DNA of 40,913 nt. Origin: Bacteroidales bacterium UBA5281. Lineage in GTDB: Bacteria; Bacteroidota; Bacteroidia; Bacteroidales; Lentimicrobiaceae. Positions 9,626 through 17,866 of the stretch are shown here, one piece after another (the stretch's first letter is position 1; each line of letters begins with the position of its first letter). A model generated the notes under the pieces. The model was not told the origin of the DNA, searched no databases, and saw nothing but the letters and a program-made list of their open reading frames with translations. Where the stretch lies: NCBI GenBank assembly GCA_002410555.1, contig DHSR01000019.1, positions 84,853 to 125,765 on the forward strand, in the 5' to 3' direction. A program made the translations under genes and the position numbers.

Positions 9626-10618
9626 ATGAGGATCAAGATCTGCTTATTTATTGGGATGCTTTTCATTACAGGTTCCGCATTTGCGCAGGATGTCTCCTTT
9701 TCGCAGTATTACGGAAATCCACTTTATTTAAATCCGGCACTGGCCGGCTCAAAAATCTGTCCCAGACTTACACTGAATTATCGCAACCAGTGGCCATCAA
9801 TACCTGCAACTTATGTTGATTATTCAGCATCATACGATCAGTTTATTGATGCCATCTCCGGAGGTATCGGACTGATTGTGGTGAATGAAAACCAGGCTGC
9901 CGGCACCTTAAACAGCACCTCAGTAGGCGCAATGTATTCCTTCAGGGTTAACCTGACCAAAAAACTCACCATGAGTGCAGGTTTACAGGGCGCATACATT
10001 CAGTCAAAACTGGATTGGGATAAGTTTGTCTTCGGAGACCAACTGGTGGGTGGTGATTTGCTGGGACAACTTCCTCCTACTGCTGAAACACCTCCCGACA
10101 GGGTAAATCTGGGTATGATTGATTTTTCATCAGGCATTCTTTTTGGTTACAATGAACGTTTGTACGGCGGTATTGCAGCACACCATATGAATCAACCGGA
10201 CAATAGTTTTTATAGCAATGGCGACAGCAAACTTGATATGAAAATTACCGTTCATGCCGGTGCACTCATTGATATTCGTCATGGCCTGCAAAGTGGTGAT
10301 GTAGAAGACCTTAGCATTTCGCCAAACATCATGTATCAGCAACAGGGAGAATTTCACCAGTTAAACGCAGGTTTGTATCTCAACTTCTATCCCTTTGTGT
10401 TGGGAGGCTGGTTCCGCCACAATTTCGAAAATCCAGATGCTGTAATTGCTCTGATTGGTTTTATGCAGCCAAAATTTAAACTCGGCTATAGTTATGACTA
10501 TACCGTGTCGCAATTGACCAACAATACCGGAGGCGCCCATGAAATTTCATTTACCTGGCAATTTGACTGCGGACAAAAAACTTTTAAACAAAAGGCAATA
10601 AAATGCCCACGATTTTAG
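9626..10618 (+). CDS. porP: PorP/SprF family T9SS outer-membrane protein
   Basis: A 330-residue beta-barrel protein with a signal peptide (MLFITGSAFAQ) followed by the strongly typical family opening QDVSFSQYYGNPLYLNPALAG. PorP/SprF proteins sit in the outer membrane and anchor T9SS cargo or, in the PorPKLMN system, the trans-envelope secretion complex. The body has alternating beta strands and ends in an aromatic-containing strand (HEISFTWQF) before a short Cys- and Lys-rich tail. The gene is followed 33 bases later by gldJ and is divergent from porU. Many Bacteroidota have several PorP/SprF paralogues, so whether this one is the core PorP is unclear; the symbol denotes the family. Confidence 0.85.
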   Translation: MRIKICLFIGMLFITGSAFAQDVSFSQYYGNPLYLNPALAGSKICPRLTLNYRNQWPSIPATYVDYSASYDQFIDAISGGIGLIVVNENQAAGTLNSTSVGAMYSFRVNLTKKLTMSAGLQGAYIQSKLDWDKFVFGDQLVGGDLLGQLPPTAETPPDRVNLGMIDFSSGILFGYNERLYGGIAAHHMNQPDNSFYSNGDSKLDMKITVHAGALIDIRHGLQSGDVEDLSISPNIMYQQQGEFHQLNAGLYLNFYPFVLGGWFRHNFENPDAVIALIGFMQPKFKLGYSYDYTVSQLTNNTGGAHEISFTWQFDCGQKTFKQKAIKCPRF

Positions 10619-10651
10619 TTAATCATACATTAAAAACAATACAAACCGGAA

Positions 10652-12139
10652 ATGACCAGTAAATTCAACATCTGTCTGAAATTCACACTCTTTGCTTCAG
10701 CACTGTTTATCATGGCATCGTGCTCCAAGGAGTCATCGCGTACCACGGGTTGGGAATATAACAATCCTAAAAACGGAGGTTTTCAGGTAAACACCAAGTA
10801 TGGCGATCAACCCTTGGGACCTGGCCTGGTAATGATTGAGGGGGGCACCTTTACTATGGGGCGCACCACCGACAACCCGCTGTACGAATGGGACAATATG
10901 CCCCGAAGAGTAACCGTACCTTCATTTTATATTGATGAAACAGAGGTAGCCAATGTCGATTATGTTGAATACCTGTATTGGCTGAGCCGCGTCTTTGGTA
11001 CCGATTATCCCGAGGTTTACCGCAAAGCCCTTCCCGACACCCTGGTGTGGAGAGAAAAACTGGCTTACAACGAACCTCTGGTGGAAACCTACTTCCGGCA
11101 TCCGGCCTACCGAAATTATCCCGTGGTAGGTGTAAGCTGGGTACAGGCCAACGATTACTGTCTGTGGCGCACAGACCGTGTGAACGAAATGCTGCTTATC
11201 AAAGAAGGCATTCTTGATTTTGACCCCGACCAACGTAACGAAAACAACTTCAATACCGAAGCATATCTTGCCGGCCAGTACGAAGGCCTGGTAAACAAAC
11301 CTTTAAAAGACCTCAATCCCAGTGGTACCGGCGAAAGAAGAGCCCGCCTTGAGGATGGCATTATGGTACCAAAGTATCGATTGCCTACCGAAGCCGAATG
11401 GGAATTTGCAGCCCTCGGACTGGTGGGAAACACCTTGTATGAGCGCGTCGTCGAACGCCGTGTTTATCCCTGGAATGGCACCATCGTAAGGTCAGATGAG
11501 AAAAAATATTACGGACAATTTTTAGCCAACTTTAAAAGAGGCCGTGGTGACTACATGGGCGTGGCCGGAAGCCTGAACGATGGCGCCGACCTGCCTGCCG
11601 AAGTAGCTTCTTACTGGCCAAACGATTACGGTCTATATAATATGGCCGGCAATGTTTCAGAATGGGTGCTGGATGTTTACCGTCCGCTGACCTTCGAAGA
11701 TATGGCCGATTATGCTCCATTCAGAGGCAACGTTTTCACTACCAAACTTACCGATGAAAGTGGCTACCTGGCTCCTAAAGACAGCCTGGGTCGCATTCAG
11801 TATCGCGAAGTAACTACCGAAGAGAGTAAAGACCGCTTCAACTATCGCAGTGCAGACCAAATCAACTACCTGGATGGCGATTATCAGTCAACCATTAATC
11901 CCGACTGGGTTTCTGCACCTGCTGATACAGTGAGTACCACCAACATGATGTATGAGTATGGGAAAACTTCACTCATCTCAGACAATTCAAGGGTTTATAA
12001 AGGAGGTTCATGGCGCGATCCTGCCTTCTATCTCAGCCCCTCTACCCGTCGCTACCTCGATCAGAACCTTTCTACCAATTATATTGGTTTCCGTTGTGCC
12101 ATGGGTCGCGTCGGCGGGGCCTACTCAGGTAAGAAATAA
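10652..12139 (+). CDS. gldJ: Gliding-motility / T9SS lipoprotein GldJ
   Basis: A 495-residue lipoprotein: hydrophobic signal followed by the lipobox IMASC with Cys24. After TGW...NPKNGGFQ comes the segment GPGLVMIEGGTFTMG, the opening of a formylglycine-generating-enzyme-like (FGE/SUMF1) domain, and the end VYKGGSWRDPAFYLSPSTRR...IGFRCAM is the closing FGE signature. GldJ and GldK share this fold. The N-terminal TGW/NGGFQ/GPGL pattern, the AYNE...YFRHPAY segment and the downstream murF fit GldJ. GldJ is needed for gliding and for stability of other Gld/T9SS proteins, and acts in the periplasmic leaflet of the outer membrane. FGE catalytic activity is not expected in this family. A strong terminator follows the stop. 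Confidence 0.88.
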   Translation: MTSKFNICLKFTLFASALFIMASCSKESSRTTGWEYNNPKNGGFQVNTKYGDQPLGPGLVMIEGGTFTMGRTTDNPLYEWDNMPRRVTVPSFYIDETEVANVDYVEYLYWLSRVFGTDYPEVYRKALPDTLVWREKLAYNEPLVETYFRHPAYRNYPVVGVSWVQANDYCLWRTDRVNEMLLIKEGILDFDPDQRNENNFNTEAYLAGQYEGLVNKPLKDLNPSGTGERRARLEDGIMVPKYRLPTEAEWEFAALGLVGNTLYERVVERRVYPWNGTIVRSDEKKYYGQFLANFKRGRGDYMGVAGSLNDGADLPAEVASYWPNDYGLYNMAGNVSEWVLDVYRPLTFEDMADYAPFRGNVFTTKLTDESGYLAPKDSLGRIQYREVTTEESKDRFNYRSADQINYLDGDYQSTINPDWVSAPADTVSTTNMMYEYGKTSLISDNSRVYKGGSWRDPAFYLSPSTRRYLDQNLSTNYIGFRCAMGRVGGAYSGKK

Positions 12140-12154
12140 GCGAAATTGCTACAT

Positions 12155-12193
12155 AAAAAAGTCCATTTGTGCCTACAAGTGGACTTTTTTTTT
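12155..12193 (+). terminator. Strong intrinsic terminator after gldJ
   Basis: A 16-base stem (12155-12170 with 12175-12190) contains one G-U wobble, has the 4-base loop GCCT, and runs into a T tract. Because the stem starts with six A and ends with six T it can act in both directions. It separates the porP-gldJ transcript from murF. Confidence 0.9.
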
Positions 12194-12309
12194 GGATATA
12201 TTTCATACCTTCGGGATTTGGAAGTATGCCAGACACGAAGTCGAGAAGAGTTGGACTCCAGACACAGAAACAGGTAATGACATGCTATTGTTAAAAATTC
12301 AGACACATT

Positions 12310-13608
12310 ATGGTTCAATTTACCCCGGATGATCTGCTTTACCGGCACTTTAAAAAACATCCTTACATCAGCACCGACTCACGCAAAGTAATGCCCGGCA
12401 GTATTTTTTTTGCCCTTAAAGGCGATCATTTTGACGGCAATCAGTATGCTGGCAAGGCGCTTGAGGGGGGGGCTGCCTATGCCGTAATTGACCATCCTGA
12501 AGCCTACCGGAATGAATTCACCCTACTGGTTTCCAATGTGTTGGAAACCTTGCAAACTTTGGCAACAATGCATAGAAACAGCCTGAACATTCCGGTTATT
12601 GCTATTACAGGATCCAACGGAAAAACCACCACCAAGGAATTAATGGCTGCAGCACTAGGCACACGCTTTTCGGTTCTGGCTACTTCAGGTAATCTGAACA
12701 ATCATATTGGCGTACCGCTAACCCTGCTCAGCATCCGTCCGGAGCATGAAATGGCGGTGATAGAAATGGGTGCCAACCATAGAGGTGAAATCGCTCATCT
12801 CTGCCGGATTGCCCGACCTACCCATGGCCTCATCACCAATATCGGGAAAGCGCACCTGGAAGGGTTTGGCGGAATTGAAGGCGTCGTTAAAGCCAAAAAT
12901 GAATTGTACGACCACCTGCGCAATAATGGAGGTACTGTTTTTGTAAATGCCGATGATCCGCTGCTGATGAAGCTCTCCCAGAATATGCACCGCATCACTT
13001 ACGGCCAGAATCAGCATGCCAGCTATCAGGGCACTCTAAAAACTGGTACTGACCAGGGCCTGGAAATAAATCTGAACGATGATATTCAAATTCATACCCG
13101 CCTGATGGGCAGTTACAACTTTCCCAATGTTATGGCTGCAATCGCCATAGCCTTGCATTTCAGGGTAGAAAAGGCACAAGCCACTGAAGCATTGACTGAG
13201 TATGAACCCAGAATGAACAGATCTCAACTGTTACATACAACGCGTAATTTACTTGTACTTGATGCCTACAATGCCAATCCATCGAGTATGGAAGCAGCAT
13301 TGCATCATTTTGCAACCATGACCGGCGATCATAAAATCTTGTTACTTGGCGATATGTTTGAACTTGGAGCCTCCGCAGCACAGGAACATGACCGTATATT
13401 GAATCTGGCCATGACATTAAATGTAGAACAAATATATACCGCCGGTCCGCTGTTTTTGCAGGCTGCTAAAATGTTCCCTGACGTAAAGGCATTCGGCAAC
13501 ACCGAATCGCTTCAAAAACAACTCAGCTCTGAAAGGCTGACAGATAAAACGATACTGATTAAAGGTTCCAGGGGGATGAAAATGGAACAACTGCTTGACC
13601 AATTATAA
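12310..13608 (+). CDS. murF: UDP-N-acetylmuramoyl-tripeptide--D-alanyl-D-alanine ligase MurF
   Basis: MurF adds the D-Ala-D-Ala dipeptide to the UDP-MurNAc tripeptide in the cytoplasm, the last soluble step of peptidoglycan precursor synthesis, using ATP. The N-terminal domain holds STDSRKVMPGSIFFALKG, typical of MurE/MurF substrate binding. The P-loop TGSNGKTTTKE lies at residues 100-109. The central domain has EMGANHRGEI and the segment NIGKAHLEGFG, with the Mur-ligase Lys and His. The C-terminal domain carries DAYNANPSSM and LLLGDMFELG, both MurF hallmarks. Length 432 is normal. It starts about 120 bases after the gldJ terminator and is followed 9 bases later by anmK, so the two probably form one operon. 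Confidence 0.95.
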   Translation: MVQFTPDDLLYRHFKKHPYISTDSRKVMPGSIFFALKGDHFDGNQYAGKALEGGAAYAVIDHPEAYRNEFTLLVSNVLETLQTLATMHRNSLNIPVIAITGSNGKTTTKELMAAALGTRFSVLATSGNLNNHIGVPLTLLSIRPEHEMAVIEMGANHRGEIAHLCRIARPTHGLITNIGKAHLEGFGGIEGVVKAKNELYDHLRNNGGTVFVNADDPLLMKLSQNMHRITYGQNQHASYQGTLKTGTDQGLEINLNDDIQIHTRLMGSYNFPNVMAAIAIALHFRVEKAQATEALTEYEPRMNRSQLLHTTRNLLVLDAYNANPSSMEAALHHFATMTGDHKILLLGDMFELGASAAQEHDRILNLAMTLNVEQIYTAGPLFLQAAKMFPDVKAFGNTESLQKQLSSERLTDKTILIKGSRGMKMEQLLDQL

Positions 13609-13617
13609 TTCAGCGCC

Positions 13618-14691
13618 ATGAAAAACGAATATCAGGCCATAGGACTCATGTCGGGTACTTCGCTCGACGGATTGGACGTGGCCCATTGCACCTTCAGGTT
13701 TGGGGAAAATGATGTTACTTTTTCCATCAATGCGGCTCAAACTTTCGAATATACGGAAGCATGGAAAAGAAAACTCCGGCAATTGCCTATGGCAACGGCA
13801 CTTGAATTTTGTGAAACAAATAACGAATATGGTCATTATATGGGTGCTCTGTGCAGGGATTTTATGCACCGGCATGGCTTATCAGCGGATATAATTGGCA
13901 GTCATGGGCATACCATTTTTCATGCCCCCCAACGGAAATATACGGTTCAGATTGGCAGCGGAGCCGCCCTTGCGGCTGAAACCAACATTACTGTAGCCTG
14001 TGACTTTCGCAGCCTGGATGTTGCTCTGGGTGGGCAGGGAGCACCTCTGGTACCCATAGGCGACCTGCTCCTTTTTTCAGCCTACGATGCCTGTCTCAAT
14101 ATTGGCGGTTTTTCCAATATATCATATAACCAAAACGGCACACGGTTTGCCTTTGATATTAGCCCTGCAAACTTTATATTGAATCACTATGCTGAATGGC
14201 TGGGTAAACCTTATGATGAAAATGGAAACTTGGCCAGATCGGGAAAAATTATCCCTAAACTATTCAACCAACTGAATCAGTTGGAGTTTTACACTCTAAG
14301 CGGCCCGAAATCCCTGGGCAGTGAATACTTACACAGCCATCTTTTTCCAATAACCGATGAATATACAGACCATGTGCCTGACCTGCTGAATACACTTACC
14401 CAACACGTTGCATTCCAGATTTCCCGGCATTTGCCGGTGGATAAAAATAAAAAAGTGCTTACTACCGGTGGAGGAGCATTGAATACTTATCTGATTGAGT
14501 GTATACAAAATTATGCTTCATGCTTCATTGTTGTACCGGATGAAAGGTTGATTCAATATAAAGAAGCGTTGATTTTTGCCTTCCTCGGTCTGCAGAGGCT
14601 AAGGGGCGAAATCAATTGCCTGTCAAGCGTAACAGGTGCATCCATCAATAATGTAGGTGGAGCATTGTGGTTCGCACCACAAAAGGCATAG
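13618..14691 (+). CDS. anmK: Anhydro-N-acetylmuramic acid kinase AnmK
   Basis: AnmK phosphorylates 1,6-anhydro-MurNAc released during wall turnover, giving MurNAc-6-phosphate for recycling. The diagnostic N-terminal motif GLMSGTSLDGLDVA (about residues 8-21), the SHGHTIFH segment, and the GGQGAPLVPIGD segment are present. The ATP-binding motif NIGGFSNIS and the late TTGGGALN also fit the ASKHA-type kinase fold. Length 357 is typical for Bacteroidota. The gene follows murF after 9 bases, pairing de novo synthesis with recycling of wall material. No murQ is seen nearby, so the rest of the recycling pathway must be elsewhere. Confidence 0.95.
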   Translation: MKNEYQAIGLMSGTSLDGLDVAHCTFRFGENDVTFSINAAQTFEYTEAWKRKLRQLPMATALEFCETNNEYGHYMGALCRDFMHRHGLSADIIGSHGHTIFHAPQRKYTVQIGSGAALAAETNITVACDFRSLDVALGGQGAPLVPIGDLLLFSAYDACLNIGGFSNISYNQNGTRFAFDISPANFILNHYAEWLGKPYDENGNLARSGKIIPKLFNQLNQLEFYTLSGPKSLGSEYLHSHLFPITDEYTDHVPDLLNTLTQHVAFQISRHLPVDKNKKVLTTGGGALNTYLIECIQNYASCFIVVPDERLIQYKEALIFAFLGLQRLRGEINCLSSVTGASINNVGGALWFAPQKA

Positions 14692-14697
14692 TTACTT

Positions 14698-14728
14698 TTT
14701 GAACTAATGTTCATTATGCTTATCTTTG
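14698..14728 (+). promoter_or_regulatory. Bacteroidota-type promoter for the copper receptor operon
   Basis: TTTG at 14698-14701 is followed by exactly 19 bases and then TATCTTTG at 14721-14728, a full match to the -33/-7 consensus (TTTG, TAnnTTTG) of Bacteroidota primary sigma factors. Transcription would begin near 14735, giving a leader of about 80 bases to the chosen ATG at 14817. The element starts 7 bases after the anmK stop. Confidence 0.7.
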
Positions 14729-14816
14729 ACATTCTATTTACAGGGCACGCAATATAGTGGAAAAGGGATTCCTGATGCATTATATACGTTCCTGTGATTT
14801 TAATCGCAATGCCAAC

Positions 14817-16964
14817 ATGTTTAAATCATCGTTTTTTTCAGTAATAGCATGTATGTTTTGCATGCTGCATCCATTTTATGTATTAAAGGCACAAAATGAG
14901 TCTAAGGAAGTCATTACACTTCCTGCCGTTGAAATTTATGACAGCATCATAAACCGGCTCACACCCCGAACCAGCATTGGCCAGCTTGAAATGCAGACAC
15001 AACCGGCCAATGACCTTGGCGAAATGCTAAGAACGGAACCCAATGTAAGTGGCATAAGGCGGGGCGGTTATGCAGTGGATCCTGTCATCCGCGGATTCAG
15101 GTATTCACAGTTGAACATAAGCCTGGATCATGGAATCCATATTGAAGGTGGATGTCCTAACCGCATGGATCCCGTGCTTGCCCATGTAGATAATGACATG
15201 GTGGAACGCATTGAAATTACACGCGGCCCTTATGAAGTGGCCTACGGTCCGGTGCAGGGAGGATCGGTTCGGCTGATAACCATGCCGCAGAAGCGATTTG
15301 GCACGGCAGGGTTCAATGTAACATCAATATCAGGTTTTGATGCCAACCGTTCCGGATGGCGGCAGCATCTGGCAATGAGTCATACTTCGCCGGGATTCTT
15401 TGTAAAAGTAACCGGAGGCATCAAAGATTATGGCAACTACACCGACGGCAATGGCAAGGAATGGGAAACTGCTTACAAAAAAAGAGACCTTTCGATAGAT
15501 CTCGGGGCGAAAATATCGGCAAATGATGAAATCCACTTTGCCTGGAAAGGTTCCTTTGGGAGAGATGTTATGTTCCCTGCCCTGCCCATGGATGAACTCA
15601 AAGACAATACACATATTTTAAATCTGCAATATACACACTTAAATCCCGGAAAACCAGGGCACTCACTGGATATAAGCGCATGGTATACAGACGTTTACCA
15701 TGAAATGGGTAATAAATTCAGGCCGCAGTTCAGCAAAGTAGTTCCGCCCTACACCGGACAAATGCAAACATTAGCGAAAGTGGATGCTGCCACCGCCGGA
15801 GTGAGGCTGAACAGGGTCAGTAAAACAGCTACAACCGATATAAATTATGGCATAGATTTGAATTTTGCAGCAAAAGATGGCACGCGCCATATGAAAATGA
15901 TCATGGAAATGGATGATCAGGTTTTCGTATCACAAAAATATTTCAACCTATGGAAAGAAGCCTGGATATTGAACTCAGGAATGTATGGGGCACTCAGTTT
16001 CAGCCAAAGGAAATTTATTTTTAAAATCAATGGGCGGCTGGACTACAATTACAGCAATTCAGAGGACACCTTGTCATTGATCAGCACCGAACAGCGCTGG
16101 TTTGATGTTTCTTCCCGCGATCGGTTTTTGTGGAGTTCTTCTGTTATTTCAGCTTATTATTTCAACAACCAAAGCAGTATAAAACTGGGTTTGGCCCGGG
16201 GAGCGCGTTCCCCTGATTTACAGGAAAGATACATCAAATTTTTGGCTACCGGGGCCGACAGCTACGATTATCTGGGGAATCCTGCCCTCCGCCCCGAAGT
16301 AAACTATCAGGCTGACCTGATGTTCGATTACGAATCCGGTACTAACAGGATTTATGTCAATATATTCAGGAGTGAAGTGCGCGACTTTATTACCGGCAAA
16401 TTGCTTCCGCCTGATCAGGTTAAGCCGGTTAGCATGGGTGCTCCCGGTGTAAAACAATTCACCAATGTTGACCGTGCGGTATTTATGGGCTTTGAAGCAG
16501 GTTTGGGTACCAGGTTTTATAAACAGCTCACTTTTACACTTAATGCTGGTTACACCTATGCCTACTTTCCAGAAATTGAGAAAATTGTTCTTAAAAATAA
16601 TCAGGCAGCAGGTGTAGTTATGTTGAAAAATGATCCCGTTCCTGAAATTCCGCCATTTGAAGCAAGACTGAAAGCAACCTATGCTCTATGGAACAATAAG
16701 CTTCAACCTGAATTGGTAATTACGGCTGCATCCCATCAAGGCGCCATCTCGAAAAGTGCGTATGAAAAAACTACCCCTGGTTTCGTGCTTTTCGACTTTG
16801 GCGTATCTTATAAACCCTTCAGCTTTACCTCATTTCATCTTGGCATTAAGAACCTGACCAATCAGGCTTATTCTATGCACCTGAACCGGAATATTATTGG
16901 CAGCAATCACCGCTTTTATGAACCAGGTCGATCATTTTATGTAAATTTGATCATTAATTTATGA
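14817..16964 (+). CDS. TonB-dependent receptor, OprC/NosA-like probable copper importer
   Basis: An outer-membrane TonB-dependent receptor: signal peptide (CMFCMLHPFYVLKAQ), plug domain with TEPNVSGIRRGGY...VIRGFRYSQLNI and VERIEITRGPYEVAYGPVQGGSV, then a 22-strand barrel ending in the aromatic-containing strand GRSFYVNLIINL. The plug carries GGCPNRMDP, a C-x3-M motif (Cys113, Met117), and the barrel carries YHEMG, an H-x-M motif (His295, Met297), 182 residues after the Cys. The copper receptor OprC binds Cu through a CxxxM plus HxM set with nearly the same spacing, so copper is the likely ligand. The frame can open at a GTG (14757), but the ATG at 14817 gives a clean signal peptide and was preferred. 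An MbnP-like gene follows 11 bases downstream. Confidence 0.85.
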   Translation: MFKSSFFSVIACMFCMLHPFYVLKAQNESKEVITLPAVEIYDSIINRLTPRTSIGQLEMQTQPANDLGEMLRTEPNVSGIRRGGYAVDPVIRGFRYSQLNISLDHGIHIEGGCPNRMDPVLAHVDNDMVERIEITRGPYEVAYGPVQGGSVRLITMPQKRFGTAGFNVTSISGFDANRSGWRQHLAMSHTSPGFFVKVTGGIKDYGNYTDGNGKEWETAYKKRDLSIDLGAKISANDEIHFAWKGSFGRDVMFPALPMDELKDNTHILNLQYTHLNPGKPGHSLDISAWYTDVYHEMGNKFRPQFSKVVPPYTGQMQTLAKVDAATAGVRLNRVSKTATTDINYGIDLNFAAKDGTRHMKMIMEMDDQVFVSQKYFNLWKEAWILNSGMYGALSFSQRKFIFKINGRLDYNYSNSEDTLSLISTEQRWFDVSSRDRFLWSSSVISAYYFNNQSSIKLGLARGARSPDLQERYIKFLATGADSYDYLGNPALRPEVNYQADLMFDYESGTNRIYVNIFRSEVRDFITGKLLPPDQVKPVSMGAPGVKQFTNVDRAVFMGFEAGLGTRFYKQLTFTLNAGYTYAYFPEIEKIVLKNNQAAGVVMLKNDPVPEIPPFEARLKATYALWNNKLQPELVITAASHQGAISKSAYEKTTPGFVLFDFGVSYKPFSFTSFHLGIKNLTNQAYSMHLNRNIIGSNHRFYEPGRSFYVNLIINL

Positions 16965-16974
16965 AGGGCACCTG

Positions 16975-17802
16975 ATGAAAAAAGCAAAGCATGTCTACCA
17001 ATCAATGAACAAGTGGTTATACCTCCTTTTTATTTCCCTGGTTTTGTGGTCATGTGAAGGTGAAGAACCGACATTACAGCCCAGGGGAATCCGGTTTCAT
17101 TTTGACCATCGCATAAATGGAGAAAAGCTGGTTTTTAACAGTATGCAATACACCAATGCTGCTGGCAACTCCTATGAAGTCAAAGAAATTATGTATTTTG
17201 TTTCGGATGTAATACTATATCACAGTAGTGGAAACCTGATCTCAAGAGGCAGCCTGAACGACATACATTACACGGATACCAATCTTCCGGAAACATGGGA
17301 ATGGCTGATTACAGGAGATTATCCAGCGGGTGATTATGACAGTTTATCATTTACCTTTGGCATTAAATCGTCTAAAAATCAATCGTTTATGTTTGTTAAT
17401 CCGCCCGAAGTAAACATGGCCTGGCCAGAAGTTCTGGGCGGAGGGTACCACTATCTTATGTTAAACGGATGGTGGCGCGACACGGTAAATCTGCGCCGTC
17501 CCTTTGATTTTCATCTTGGAATTGGACAGATATATAAAAACAATTCCGGCCAGGTGTCCGATATCATTGAATTTATTGACAATTCATTTACTGTAAGGGT
17601 TTCCGGAGTGCCATTCAGGCTCGAAGAGTCAAAGGTTACCGATCTTACATTAGTAATGAATGTTGAGCGGTGGTTTAATTCTCCTGTAATATATGACCAC
17701 AACATATGGGGCGGGGCAATTATGCAGAAACAAGAGGCCATGCACGCAGGCTGCCTCAATGGACGCGATGTTTTTACACTGGAGCCTTACGCATTACATT
17801 AA
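16975..17802 (+). CDS. MbnP-like putative copper-binding lipoprotein
   Basis: A 275-residue exported protein with an N-terminal hydrophobic segment ending in LVLWSC (Cys27, a slightly unusual lipobox), so probably a lipoprotein. A second ATG at 17005 would shorten the signal to a more usual length. The core resembles the MbnP family: VNMAWPEVLGGGYHYLMLNGWW in the middle and MHAGCLNGRDVFTL near the end match my memory of its conserved Trp/Gly and terminal segments. MbnP proteins are periplasmic copper binders found beside TonB receptors, and some are matured by the dihaem enzyme MbnH; none is seen here. Its position directly behind a copper-type receptor supports a role in handing on or holding copper outside the inner membrane. 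Family call is moderate. Confidence 0.7.
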   Translation: MKKAKHVYQSMNKWLYLLFISLVLWSCEGEEPTLQPRGIRFHFDHRINGEKLVFNSMQYTNAAGNSYEVKEIMYFVSDVILYHSSGNLISRGSLNDIHYTDTNLPETWEWLITGDYPAGDYDSLSFTFGIKSSKNQSFMFVNPPEVNMAWPEVLGGGYHYLMLNGWWRDTVNLRRPFDFHLGIGQIYKNNSGQVSDIIEFIDNSFTVRVSGVPFRLEESKVTDLTLVMNVERWFNSPVIYDHNIWGGAIMQKQEAMHAGCLNGRDVFTLEPYALH

Positions 17803-17806
17803 ATTA

Positions 17807-17844
17807 AAAAAAGACAGGCCCACCTGAGCAGGACTGTCTTTTTT
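17807..17844. terminator. Bidirectional terminator between convergent metal operons
   Basis: AAAAAAGACAG (17807-17817) is perfectly complementary to CTGTCTTTTTT (17834-17844), with a 16-base loop. The A and T runs at the two ends let it terminate both the receptor-MbnP transcript on the plus strand and the sigma-operon transcript on the minus strand. Confidence 0.85.
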
Positions 17845-17866
17845 CTGAAGCAACTTAAGTGTTTTA

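Noticed and set aside
12195..12240. Second hairpin (CATAC...GTATG) and a TACCTTCG element before murF
   Set aside because: The stem has a bulge and short arms, and the -7-like box has no TTTG at proper spacing; too weak to call.
14757..14816. GTG-started N-terminal extension of the copper-type receptor
   Set aside because: It would place 20 polar residues before a normal signal peptide; the ATG at 14817 starts directly at the signal.
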